DNA of 64,000 nucleotides. Source: Climacteris rufus (Eukaryota; Chordata; Aves; Passeriformes; Climacteridae). The position numbers were made by a program, and so were the translations under genes. Shown here piece by piece: positions 36,891-50,178 of the stretch. The stretch is from NCBI GenBank assembly GCA_013398175.1, contig VZRZ01001238.1, positions 54,481 to 118,480 on the forward strand, written 5' to 3'. A model generated the notes under the pieces. The model made no database searches. It was given only the letters and a program-made list of their open reading frames with translations, and was not told the DNA's origin. The stretch's first letter is position 1. Every line of letters begins with the position of its first letter.

Positions 36891-39800
36891 CTGTTAAACA
36901 AACAAATCCCAAAATGATGGTGATTTGGACAACTACAATTAAATTCCACAATTTTGTATCTTTTCTTATGTACACTTATCAATTAGATGCTATTGAAACA
37001 GCAGCTCTTCCCCCACCCCCTGAAATTACAGAAAACGAAGTAACTTACACAGAAATTACACTTTATTTTCTTGCTTCTCTTACAAATTCTCACCATTGAC
37101 TCAGAAAAAAGTCAAGGAACAAGCAGGGAAAGCAGCATTCGCACTGGTGTTGTCTCACTGGCTGTAAGCAACTGGCAAAAGTTTTCCAGACAACAAATCA
37201 GTGCCCAAATCTGTTTCCACTTTAACAAGAAGGGCCTTTTCAAAGAGAAAGAAAGAACCAGATTACTTCAGATGCTCTTATTTGGACATGTATTTGCTGC
37301 TGCTTTTCAACAGACTTTTTCTTTATGCCCAGAGCAATAAGTTTAAAATATGATACAATGAATCCTTTTGGAGAGAGACAGAATCAAAATTCAAATGAAA
37401 TCCAAGACCTCAGGTAGAAAAAAATAGAAACTGTGGTTGACTTACAAAATAATCCCTCACCTCAGACCCAAGACTTAATGCAAGACTTAAAGAAAGACTT
37501 CAAAGAAAAAAAATACCATTGTTTTGAAATAGGTAAGAATTAAAAACCAATATATTGGTGTAGAATGATCTTGGGATGTTCCATGAATATACACAGACAC
37601 TTGAATAAATTGAGCTGTAACATATACAGCTATGGGAATGGCTCACTGTACCTAGCTTTTATTTTTTCCAAAATCATTTTCCTTAAAGTCAGACCTTCAA
37701 ATACCTAATTAAAACAGAGTGGAAAATATGTTCTAAAACATTAACAGAATTAACTTCAGATGTAGGCAAACAGGGAATACAGTTGCCTAGAAAAAGAGTA
37801 TTTTTGCAGCCATGCCCACGATGCTACAAGGTGGTTTTCTGAACAGGTCTAAACCAAAACCGCTGCCAGCTGCTGACAGAGGCAGCCGCTCACTTCAGCT
37901 GCAGGATGGGACCTGCTGTCTGCTCTCACCTCTCCTGCAGCCCAGCCAAGCAAGCTTCAGCCTCTGGCCTGCAAACTCAGATTCCCTTCTCCAGGTCAGA
38001 CACAGGCACGTCAGTGACACCCAAACACAGTCTCAGTCCTAGTAAGTGTGCAGCAGGGATCCACCCAGTAACCACACGGGTACCAACAGGCACCCACAGC
38101 ACGCCGAGGTAAGGGAAATGTTTGCAGCAAGGGCATGGGCCAAGACTGGAATCTGGCATGTTCTGAACACAAACACAGAATCACCTGCAACTGTTAAGAC
38201 TAACAAATTTAAATTACAGTTCCCTTATGGATCAGGTCAAGATTAGAATATATGAAATTGTCTGCTTATTTTTAACAGCAAACAGCACAGCACACTGAGA
38301 AGCCAAACTTGCTGCAAACAGACACTACAGTACACCAGTGCAAATTATGAGTTGCTACATGCCACATTCTATGCCTGAGTAAGTGTTGGCTCTATCTTTG
38401 CACAAACCCAGGGCCACAGGGAAAGCTGAGGGCTACAGGCTGACATGAATTCACATCTTGATGTCTCAGTAACAACTGCAGCGGAGACCTCTTGTCTTTG
38501 GCAGCAAAGAGCCTCCAGCCAAATAATCCAATCTGTTTAACAGGATTTTTAAAGCCTTGATCAAACAAATCATCATACTATTTTCTCCATTCCCAAGTAA
38601 GTGAAATGCAATGGAAGACCTCCCACAAAGCTACCGGGGTAAGCTTCTCTCCACACCATTCAGGCTGCTTTGCTCTTCTTCCTCCCTGGATGATCTAATC
38701 TTTGCAGAGGTCAATGCCTGGAAAAACCTTTGGAGACTGGTCTGAAGAATGGTTTCTGTTCAACCCTGCCCATTTTATTCAAAGCAACAGCAAGAGCTCA
38801 TTATTTAGTGTGAAAGTATTGTCGTCTTTGTCTAGAACAAGAAAAATCATTCTATTTCCATGTGTGCAGAAAGATCAGATTTAAAAATAGCTCCCTTGTC
38901 TCCTGACCAGAGAAGGGAAAACAAACCTAGATTTATTGGCTGTTAGCAAGCTGTGCATCCAGCTTGTTCTTAGAATTTTTTTTGTCAAATAAATATGCAC
39001 GCTTGCAAGCTGCAAGGTTCAACTGGATGCCACGTGATCTCATATAACTGATCAAATAGTGGGATTTTTCTGCAGGAAAGAGAAGCTAAAGCTACTACAT
39101 CCTTCCTAGATCAGAATTTTCTATCACCCATACAGAAAGTGGTATTCATGTACTTCAAGACAGACATAGATTGCACATGTTCTCTCTCACAGGTTTCACA
39201 GTTCCTCTAAAAAAGTTGAGCTGACCTACCAGGAAGTCTGAACCTTCCTTTGACCCTTATGGCTTCAGTGGCTCAGTGCCATCTTTCTTCCTCCTCTGCC
39301 CTGAGCACAGGGGAGAAGAGGGGCTGAAATGCATGGGAATGTCTGGTCAGGTGCTCAGCTGGACCAGGTCACACCTCCACCCAAAGCAAATCATACAGTG
39401 ATAATGATATATTAAAGTGCTGGGTGGAGAACTCATGGTCATAAAATCCCACTGAGTGTTCATCTACGTGACAAACCCCTCAACTTCTCAGCCCAAGGTA
39501 CATCCCCACTATGCAGAAGCTTCCCACCCATCCTGCCCAGGAAAAGATCATGATCTGAAAGTGATTTTGTCTGATCAAAAGGCCACAGAGTGCCCTGTTC
39601 CTGCTGCTAGAGAGATTGCCTTCAGCTTTTCACCCTCTCAGCTCTGCCTCAGGAGGTTTCTGCAAGAGGCCCCTCTGAGCAACCTGATACTGGCTCTGGT
39701 ACTAGAAAGAGCAGGGATTCCTTCAGGCCCAGTCTGAATCCACCACTGCCTGCATGTCTAAAACAAAACTACTGTCCTGCAACACGGCCATGTGCCTGCT

Positions 39801-41849
39801 CCTTAGCACCTGCTTTTTCTAGTACACCCCAGCATATAAAAGTGGTGTGTACTTTGATCCTGAGAATTCAAACAATTGAGAGAAAATTCTCAGGTAGCTG
39901 ATTCCCTCCTTTGTCCTGGGCACTGCATAGGAGCCTCCAGGTTACCAGCCAGAGGGTGATCTGCCAAGCCAAGCTGTGTCATTAACATGCCTTCTCTTAC
40001 CCTGAACTCCACCAGTCCATGAAGCCACTGGTCAGTTCGAGCTCCCCACTGCAATCAACATGCTCACACCTAATTTTATGTTGTTATCATCATCAAGAGC
40101 CAAAGCTTAGTTTGCCTGAATTTATTACTAATTCTACATTTAGATTTAATTCTTCATGCAGTATTTCTAGGTATGATCATTCCCTCTTGCATTATTCTTG
40201 GGAAAGAGTCACAAAAAAAGGATGCAGATACTTCGGAAGAAACACAGTGTAGTCAGACACATCAGTTTCAAAAAGCAAAGAAAAAAAAGAAAATCTTGAG
40301 CTGAGTACATTAGTAGAGTGGTACCCCAGCATTGACCACAGCTAAAGAGAATCCTGAGGCACACTGGAATAAGTCAGTTATTGTTAACAGTCTCGTTTCC
40401 AAACTGTGATCTCATCACCTATAAAAATGAGCCATTTTTGAGCTCCAGGAGCAGGAAAGGGGACCTCATTCCCTTTGTGTGTTTCCAGCCATCCTTCTTC
40501 AGAGACTTGGGGTGCCAGGCAGCAGGTGGGCCCAGGCTCTGCACTTCAGCTTCAGCTGAGCATGGGAGTCTGAGTAGAAAATCCCAACCTAGACTAACAA
40601 CAGTGTTATGAATGGCACTGTGTAAAGCTGTTATTCAGTCTCCCCTTCCTGTATGGAATTGCTTGTTTAGAGCAGTTAAACTCCAGCTGCTTTCCAAATC
40701 TCAAATCTAAATGCTTGGCAGCTTTCCATGTCCTTCCTTCCCAGAATGAAAACATTAACCCTTCTGAGGCCTGCCAATAAGCTTTTAGGTACCTGTAATT
40801 TTTCACCTCCAGAAGTGCTGGTGGCACCAAGCCCAGTTCTATGAAGGGTCACTGCCACCCAAAGAGTCCCCAAACAGCCATGCACAGGGATGAGCAATGC
40901 TCAGCAGCAGCAGCCCAGCAAGAGCTGCCTGCCCGCAGCCTCAGATGGCACACTGGGAAGGGCTCTGTCTCCTGGGTTTGTATTTTCAGCTACTAAATAA
41001 ACAAGCTTGAAGTTGTTTCCCCAAAACTCCCTTGAGCTGAAAGAAGGAGGAAGAAAATTGTTCAAGAACTGAGGCAACAGCCCTCTGCATTCAATGGCTT
41101 GTCATTACCCTAGGTTTGGGAGGATGTTGTGATGTTGTTCCCTGGGGAATAACTGAACTCATTATATACCTCAGGAACAGCTGAACTCAAGCTGTGACTG
41201 CAGTAATTCTCCCTATGGATGCAAATTAGCAAGGAATTGGAAGGATGTAGTACACTTTCAGAAAACAAAATGAACACTAAACCTGCTACAGTGACACACA
41301 GAGTCATTGCTGCCTCCTCTGTGAGGCTGTCTACAGCCCACATGTGCTGGAGTAAAGTCGTACCAAAGTATTTCAATTAGTAGCTCTAAGTCACATTTAT
41401 ATTAAAAGAAAGCATATTGTGACATCAAACATAGATTTTTTTATATTTAAGATTGAGGCTGCTCATTAAAGGTTAATAACCAAAACCAGTCACCCCTGTA
41501 TCTGCACTTCTTAACAGCAAACAGCAATGAAATCCAGCAGTGAGGTACAGCTCTGCCCAGGGAAGCTGTGGTGGCTCGGAGGAGTTACAGAACAAGAGAT
41601 CACAAAGAAAACTTTAAACCAGTAATGTGCTGAAATTGATTTCAGACCCTTGAAAGCTCTCAGGGTTCCACTTCCCAAACCAAATTTAGATTCTTCTGAC
41701 GTACCAGGTGTCTCAGGAGAGTTCAACACATCCAATGCACTGTTACACTTTGGTAGCAAACTCAGAACTGACCCATTTTCCTCTCTCAAACTCGGCCTCC
41801 AGCTCCGGTGCCAGGAAGACATTCCTCCCCTCATGAGCAACCACGGTGC

Positions 41850-42110
41850 TGGAATCCAGCTCACAATACATCCACAACAGCTCTCCTCAGAACAGGGGTT
41901 TTTGTCAGCAAGGTGCCCATTCACCCTCTGCTGGCCGTGCACGTCGTGGTTCTCCCGGCGGGCTGACCCAGCTCCAGCCCTGAGCGGGTGCCAGAGGGGC
42001 TGCAGGGCAGCAGGGTGCCCACAGCCCAACCCTGCCAGGCAGGAAAGGCTGTGTGCCAATGCTCCCAGCTCCAGCACAGGCTCGGGACAGGGGCAGTGAG
42101 GAACCAGGGA
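41850..42110. other. GC-rich patch in BICD2 intron 2
   Basis: About 260 bp of raised G+C with several CpGs (GTGCACGTCGTGGTTCTCCC, GGCGGGCTGACCC). Long overlapping frames on both strands are the result of few stop codons in GC-rich sequence; none resembles a known protein. It could be an internal regulatory element, but no motif shows that. Confidence 0.3.
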
Positions 42111-44555
42111 GCCTGCTGAAGGAGCAACAGGGAATCAAACGCCACAGCAGCTGTCCCATGGCAGTCAATGTCCTGAACAGTCTCGCGTGTTCCTAACCAA
42201 GCCAAATGTTTTAGTGTTTCCATAAAGCACTTTGCTAACACACTGGCAACTTTGCCAAGTTTTTCTCCTAGGTCAAGTTCTTTTTGTTGTTACTTTTGTT
42301 TTTTAATTTTAACATCCTTCTCTTAATCTGTGATAATTACCGTTCAAATAATTCCCACTTCAGTGATTCTGGAAAAGAACTGCTCCATGCTGTACTCTGT
42401 TTTTCCTGCCTACAGTTCAAAACTGTTGAAGAAGTCAAGCCTGTTCTGTTCCCTGGAAAATCTCTGCTAAGCCTGCCTCACCAGAAATGTCCACAAATCA
42501 CCTATTTTCAACAATCATAAATACAAACTTATCTTGTAAATTAAAGCCTTCCCTCTTCTATTATGGGGCCTGTTGAAGGTTTCTTCTTACTCTAGTATTA
42601 AAGACCTATTTTAAAGTTTTCATGAACTGTTTCCAGCAGTGACAGTCTTTCTTGGGCAGATTTAACACCAGCATGCTCCTGGAGCATCCCAGGAGCAAGT
42701 TCATGGGACCTCAGCACTAGATACTACAAAGCTGTCAGAATTAAAAGAATTTACAATTAAAATAATATTGACAAAATGCTGAAGCTAGTACAGCTATCAA
42801 AGATTAGAAGTCTCCTACTGACTTAATTTGGCCATAATTAATTTACATATAAAGTATGAGATGAAAGCTTTGGCTGAATTTATCCTCGTAGCATTAGTGG
42901 CCTATTTTCATAGTAGTGCCACACATCTGGGATGTGGAATGTGCTTAGTCTACAATTCCCAATCCTCCTGAGACACAATAATCTCAGAGCTACTGCCTTG
43001 CAGTTCCATCACCACTTCAAACAATTTTAATGAACTGAATCCCAAAGGAATCCTCTAGCTAAACTAATGATACCTATGATACCACTCTATATGTAAGAGG
43101 CCTGTTAAAGATTTTGCTTACATTTAGGTTAGGGAAGTGGTACTTCTTTCTAGAAAGTGACATGGACTAAAGGAAAAGAATATTAAACAGTATCATACGG
43201 AAGCTCGTTACAAAAAAAAAGAAAATATATATTTTCCCTTTACAGGCATGGTACTCCTTGTGGAACACAGCAGAGGTGAAGAAGATGCCTGGCAGCTCCA
43301 AAGGATGAGGTACTTGGTACAAGTCATGAAGTGGTGCTCATCCCCACTAAAACTCACAGGACAAATGTGTACAGAGCAGTGAACTTTATCCTGTAATTCT
43401 GGATAAAAAACATCTTAATTCTTCTTTCTGAGCAGGATGTGCTAATGGCACAGTTCTACCAGCCTTTGCTCACACCAACAGCCAACTTCAGCCAGGGTTG
43501 TCTGCTGTTTGGCAGAAGACATCAGTCTAACTGCTAACATCAGTCAGTATCTAGCATGGGCCATGCTGCTCAGCTGGGATCACTCAGCATTCCTAATTCA
43601 AAGTTGTTTTTCAATTTAGCTACAATGTCTATTACTGTTTCACATACAACACCCCAACTTGCACATGGACTGTGTGCATTGTCTCTAGTGCCAATTATTT
43701 TAATGCAGTTGCTGTTTATAACTCACGTTAAGCTAGAGGTAGAAACACTGGTGAGAGAAGAAGATCAAATGAAAAGGGACAGAAAGCACAGCCAAAACAG
43801 AGGGAGATCAGTGTGGGTGTAACCCCAGCAGTGCTGTACCACAGGCTGCAGTTCTATTCTCCAACAGATAAACTGTAGGTTACAAGGGGAGCAGGACCCA
43901 AGACTCTCAGAGTTATTTTCAGTAGCCTTGTTTACCACTCAGCATGACAGACAGTAATAACTTTCTGATTATGTAATACAATTGCTTCACAAATACGATG
44001 CTGAAATCTTCTTCCTTTTCACAGCTGTACTTCAGACAGGGTGTTACCTCCAGCTTGCATTCTACAGCAACAAAAAGATGTGGGGACAAAGCAATTGGAT
44101 CTTAATCAAATAATGACTGAATGCTGTTTCTAGAGACTTTCTTTCTCTCTTGACTGTTATCTTACAGCTACAAGAGGTTTTGAAAAGCCAAACCCACCAC
44201 AGACCAGTTGTTCTGAATATACTTATGACTCAGCAGTCTCTTAGTTGCAGGACACTGTGGAGCCAATCTCTGTGTGCAGAATTCAGCACACTGAAGCTGT
44301 GTACCAGGAATTAGCAAGATACTGGTTTGACCATTCACAAAGTGCACACTTTGTACCTGTTACAGACACTGACCTGGATTTCCATAAAACAAGAAAAAAT
44401 AAATCAATCTGTGACTATACAGGAGTAACACACTGCCCTCTTTTTTATAGAAAGGATTCTTTTCCTAAGATCTGTTTTGATTAATCACACTAAAATTATA
44501 CTGTATAAAAATATACATGTAGGCAAAACTAGCAGCCACGAAAACAGAAGAGTAC

Positions 44556-44675
44556 CTTTGTCATGAGAGAGGCCATGTTTATTGACCCTTCGCTAGCTTT
44601 TCCTGCTGCAAGAGCTTTTGCCAAAACTCCTCTGAACTCCAATGCCTGAGACATTGTGAAAATCAAACAGCTCTG
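44556..44675 (-). other. Exon-like sequence in BICD2 intron 2 (candidate cassette or alternative exon)
   Basis: On the gene strand a pyrimidine tract ending TTTTTTATTCTAG is followed by 120 open bases and then AAG plus GTACTC. The reading is QSCLIFT then MSQALEFRGVLAKALAAGKA and SEGSINMASLMTK. The segment is 40 codons exactly, has no stop, and has phase 0 at both ends. It could therefore lie between exons 2 and 3, both phase 0, without breaking the frame. The internal ATG has A at -3 (ACAATGT), so the exon could also start an N-terminally shortened protein. I do not recognise the peptide and recall no BICD2 isoform with it. The donor is weaker than consensus beyond GTA. It could be a chance open stretch. 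Confidence 0.4.
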
Positions 44676-47600
44676 CTAGAATAAAAAAGAGAAGGTATGC
44701 TGCCATCATTAAGACATAAACAAGGGCAAGTTCTAGATTTGCATTTTAAAGCAAAATATCACAAGAGCAGAAGTGGTGGCATCCTGTTCTTGGAAGCAGC
44801 TGTCAGTGCCTGTACTGATACAGTCACCTCTATTGCTAGTGAGCCACAAGCTGTCCCAACAAACATTGCTCCTAGAACTCTTCACTATTTTCACAGAGGC
44901 CACACAACTGTACCATCATGCACTTCCTTAGACATTCTCAAAAATCCAGATCCAAACTAGTTATTAATGAGGTTGAAATCAGTCGTCTTTTCAACCTCTA
45001 CAGCAACAGAGGCCCAGGATAACCCAGACAAGAAAAAACCTGGACACCTTTCTGACCTAAGCTATCCAAGGCAGCAGCACCTTGGATTTCATTACATGCA
45101 ATAACTCAGTACCTGATTATTTAGTCCACTATTTCCCTCCAATCCTGGTTATATCAGGAACAGCTCAGAGCAGTGCCCAGCTGACACACAGGTAGTTCTG
45201 GTCAGGGAAATGCTAATACTCTGGGCTTTTCCCATCTGCTCCACTTTGGAGCAGCAGACACCTTCCTCTGAGCAATCAAATGCTAACAAATACTAGGGAT
45301 TAATGAGTAGCTCCACCGATGAATGAAATAAAGGGAAAGAATACTAAGCAATGTCAAACAAAAAAAATCTGGACCCTCTCCTTCATCTGCACATGATCCA
45401 GTGGGCATTTATGGGAAGCTACGGAGACTTGGTATGTTAGCACCCCAAATTTATTACACCTAAAAATCAAAAAAAGGCTAAAGAGGAATATCAGTAAAGT
45501 ACATCAAAACCAAACTTGAAACCCAAAAGCTAAGGTAAAAAAAAGAAATGGATTATGACAGAGTCACAAGGACCACAACAGCAGAGCACTACTATTTGTG
45601 ACACCACAGGCACATCCCCAAAATGGCTCTTCATGCTTCTGCCCAAGAGATATTTTGTCACAAATTACTTTCTTAAAACCTTCCATATATTACCTGAAAA
45701 TAAATCTCAGGTGCAGCTCTAAGTCAGTCCATCCACAAGCACTACCAAACCAAACAAAGGATGGTTTTGCCTCAGCATATTACAGCACCACTTTGAGGCA
45801 CATTGTGGTAAACACTCTTTCCTATTTTCAAAAAATCTGACCCAAACAAACCCTGTTTGGATGGATTGCCAAGGGTTATCTGCTTGAATGGCAGCAGTGC
45901 TAAGTACAGGTGAAATAAAGAAATCTCCTGCTTCTGCATCCTAAAATCCTACTTCCAGCAGAGAGGAAATGTTCACTCAGTGGGGGAACAACCACATATA
46001 CCACACACGACACAAACCTCTTTAATTAGCACTTTGCACAGTAGCTTCAAGCTGATTACTGTGTCTCCAGCTCCTCTCAATAGTGCAGACTGATTTTACA
46101 TCTGTTCAAAGATTGCAAGAGGCTTTCTCCCTCCTCTGCTCACGCTCTCAGAAACCCTGGGCAGACTAAAGGTCACCAGGAAGGCCACCAGGCACTGTTG
46201 CTGAAGAGACAGAATAATCCAGACTCACCCTGCCATCACTGTGGCACCCACAGGTGCCCAGCACCTTCATTATAGGACAGCAATGAAAAACTCCCCCAGC
46301 AACTGTGTTGCCAAACAATGGAGAATTGGGAATTTTAACTGCTAATTAAAACTTCAAGGATCATATTTAGAGTGTTAAAATGTCAAAAGAACAAGAGTTT
46401 ATTTTAGTATTTCTTTAAAATCTGAAAATACACAGTGTTCAAATGGTGACTTTCAATGTCCCCATTTTCAGCATTAGCTCACGTTGGACTCTGAGTTTCC
46501 AGGCAGCAGCCATCACAGCAAGGGAAACTCTGCTGTTAACATCTTCCTGTGCAATATAACACTGCACAACAACAGAGAAATCATGAACAACTGCTTCTAT
46601 AAGTATGTGCAAAGCACAGCAACTCAATTTCAACAACAATTTCCCTTCTTCAGAATGGATTTTTACGCTTCAAATGGCTATAAACTATATGCAGTACTAC
46701 CCTTTTGTAAAAATACCCAGCTCTCTCTAAAAAAAAATTAAACAATAAAAAACTAAAACCACTACCAAGACAGAAGATGTCAGTACAAAAAGCAACTTCA
46801 GTGTAAATAAAAATGGGGAAAGAAAGCAGCAGCTGCCATCTGCAGCCATCTGCAATGCTGAGCCAGCATGCAGCAGCCACCACTGTCACTGCTATCAACC
46901 GTCTTTAAATTTTCAGCATTGCACAAAAGGCAGGTTTTTGTAAAAGAAACCAAACCAAACCCCACCTATTCACACTGTGACCCTTTTAATTCTTTTGACA
47001 CACCAGAGGACAAGAAAACCAGCCCTGTACATTAACTGTGATGGGCTCAGCTCCTTCAAGAACCAGACTCATTGCTGCTTGGCTTTTAGAAACAGAGCTT
47101 TGCCAACTTGTAAACAACCATTTTTACATTTGGAGCACATCCAGCATCTGACTTCCAGTCATGCTGCTTAGTCCAGATATAACTTCTGCATTTTAGCATT
47201 ATTATTTTCATTATACATTTCCATATGCACAGTTCAAAAAAACAGCAAAGAATCAAGAAATATTTTCTACGCTGCTGTGGGGTACTATTTGAGCATTACA
47301 CCTGGGCCCCAAAGGCACCAAAAGACCCACAGGTAATCAGTTCTGCAAGAGCCTTTAAGCTCAGAGGTTTTTCCATCAGAAGATAAGGGTTGCCATGGAA
47401 TCCTTGAACAAGGAGCAATGGGGGAAAACAATTTTTCTCCCCAGCATGTTACACTGAAAGCAGTGTCACACTACTGCTTTATTCCCAAATTCAGGGCTGA
47501 TAAACACATCAATTTCTATGACATTTCAGGGCTAAAAAACCAATGTGCAAATGCACCTGCCTCCTGCAGCCTGTCCTCCACAGCTCCTGGGAGTGGCAGT

Positions 47601-49667
47601 GAGTGATGTGCAGTGCCAGCACCGCAGCCTCTCCCACAGACCAGGCAGTCCAAACGTGGCTGGGCAGAGCAACCCCCAGAGAGCCCATTCTGTGCCCAGG
47701 GAAAATCCTGGGCTTTTTTTTTTTTTTTCCTTTTACACAAAATAGCCTTTTCCCTCGCCTCACCAGCCTGCAGTGTGGTTTTACAAAAGTTTATTCAAGG
47801 CACTCAGCTGTTGTACAACTTCAGCTTGCTTTATTTCTTTCTAGCAACTTGACTGCTGCCTCCACAGATATCTCTTCATCTTCACTGCTCTGGACAGCTC
47901 GGGTGCTGTGCACCAGCACTCAGGCACCTTCACTTGGTACACAGGGCTGAAGCACAAAGCCACCCACAAAGCCTTGCTACAGAGGCATTCCAGCAAAGCT
48001 CACCACATTCTGCAACAAAATATTCCTATTTTTGTTTTAGCTCCTTAAAATGGTGAGAGCTCCCTGCTCTATGCCAGCGTTCCACCCCAACCATCGATTT
48101 TTTTCTCACCTCTTTCCCTAAATCAACAACTCTGCTCCTGTTTCTTTGATGACTGTGACCATGAGTTGTGAACTCATTCTGCCTCCATGGGGTCTCTGTA
48201 CCTCCAAAGTTTCTAGAAAAGCCTTTATTTGTATCTCTCTTCAGTGCAGTCAAAACTCTCATGCTACCAAAACTCCAAGCTCCATTGCTCCACAGCAACC
48301 AATTCTACCATCAACTTTCAGAGCTTTTCAGCCTCCTCCTCTAATAATTCAAATATTACCACTAAATCTCTCGCCCTTGCTCCAAGTCACATTCTCCACG
48401 AAAAACATGTATTTTACTTGCTTTATTAATCTGACACCATTGTAATGTCATTCACATCTCTGACCATTTTCCCATTCTTCTCATTTCTGCTTCCAAAAGC
48501 TGCTAATCCTCCTCTGCTACTATTCTTTTTGCTTCAAAGGAGAATCTCTAGAGATCAAGTAATTTTTTCTTCCTTTCTTCTGTAACATTCTTATTATAAA
48601 AGACAAAAAAATCTTTCTACACTTTCCCTTCTCTAAGTTATTCACCTTCAGCCATTACAAATTACACACTATTCAAAATGGGGACAGTGGTTTATTCTAC
48701 ACCATGTGAATGTGTACAGAAGTACTCTACAAGCATATTTTTGCTAGATGATAAACATTACCTCTAGTTTCTCTGACCTTTGAAATATATCACAACAAGA
48801 AAGAACTTGATCATGGAGAATTTAATAGGATTTTTGTTGCATCAAAAATGTATCCATTTATTTAAAAAGGGAAGAAAGAGTCCTCCTGATTTGATATAGA
48901 GCTACAGGCCAAACTTCATGAACAAGAGGTCTTCAAATCTAGAATACACTATAATAAACTATTTGAAAACACTCTTGGTCACCTACCTGTAGTGCACAGT
49001 GTGCAATTTAGAGCATAATAAAATGTTGTTGCCACATAATCTCTGCTATAACAAAATCCAGGCCTTCTTTAAGTATAGCTCCTGACAGCACTTTTAGAGA
49101 ATGTGGAATGGGGAGGTTTTTCTTTCTGGGCTGCAGGGACAAGCTGCTGGACATGTTCCTGTATGGGTTACTAGTGTGTTCAAGGGGGAGGAACAGAAAG
49201 CAACACAAAGGACTATTCAGCATCTTAGCTATAAATCTTCATGGGAGAGACACATGTAATCATAACTTGAGCAATGCTCTTCCTTTCCTGATGATGTTAA
49301 GGGAACCTGGGGAACTTCAGGAACAGGATTACCAATTTATAGAAGAACTACCAGCCATCATTGCTCTGAGCAGACTGGGTCTAACAAACAACTTAATGGC
49401 CTACCATGAAGAAAACACTGGTGCCAAAAAATAAATACCTGTGAGCAATTAAAACAGTGAAACATTGTGAAGAGGCTTTCCAGCAATACCTCTCCCATCT
49501 CTGTTTGCATTACTTTAAAAGCTCCTGTATATCCATGTCCAAGGATGTGGAAAGATGACTAAAGCAGTCACATTACTGCATGTGAAAGGCAGCCATGGTC
49601 ACAGTGGTCTGATTTAACACAGAGTGTCTTACACTTCCAGCAACCGAAGATTTGTTTCCACTTGAAG

Positions 49668-50178
49668 CTTGTGTTCAGTTCTGGGCCCCTCACAACAAGA
49701 AAGAACTTGAGGTGCTGGAGTGTATCCAGAGAAGGGCAATGAGCTGGGGAAGAGTATGGACCACAAGTCTGATGAGAAGCAGCTGAGGGAACTGGGGGAA
49801 CTCAGCCTGGACAAAAAGAGGCTCAGGAGGGTCCTTCTCACTCTTTACAACTACATGAATGGAGGTTCATAGCCTTGTGGGGGTCTGACTTTTCTCCCAG
49901 GTAACAAACGTGAGAAGAAGAGGTTAACGGCCTCAGATTATGCCAGGGGAGGTTTAGCTTGGATATTATGAAAAAGTTCTTCATTGAAAGGCTGATCAGG
50001 CATTGCAAAACAGCTGCCCACGTCAGGGGTGGAATCATAGCCCCTGAAAGTGTTCAAAAAATATATGGATGTGGTGCTCAAAGACATGATTTAGTGGTGG
50101 ACCTGGTAGTGTTAGGTTAGCGTTTGGACTTGTTGATCTTGGAGGGCTTTTCCAACCTTAATGCTTCTGTGGTTGTGT
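49668..50178 (+). mobile_element. CR1 LINE 3' fragment
   Basis: CAGTTCTGGGCCCCTCACAA and GGTGCTGGAGTGTATCCAGA GAAGGGCAATGAGCTGG, ending TTGGACTTGTTGATCTTGGAGG GCTTTTCCAACCTTAATG, follow the CR1 3' end in order. About 510 bp, antisense to BICD2 in intron 2, more degraded than the copy at 28.8 kb. Confidence 0.88.

Noticed and set aside
41511..42241. Overlapping frames of 188, 149 and 106 codons on both strands
   Set aside because: They coincide with a GC-rich patch in intron 2 where stop codons are rare. The peptides resemble nothing I recognise and no splice context supports them.
48791..49710. Exact 20-base repeat CACAACAAGAAAGAACTTGA at about 48,791 and 49,691
   Set aside because: The right copy is explained by CR1 sequence and the left has no surrounding similarity. 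Probably coincidence in A-rich sequence.
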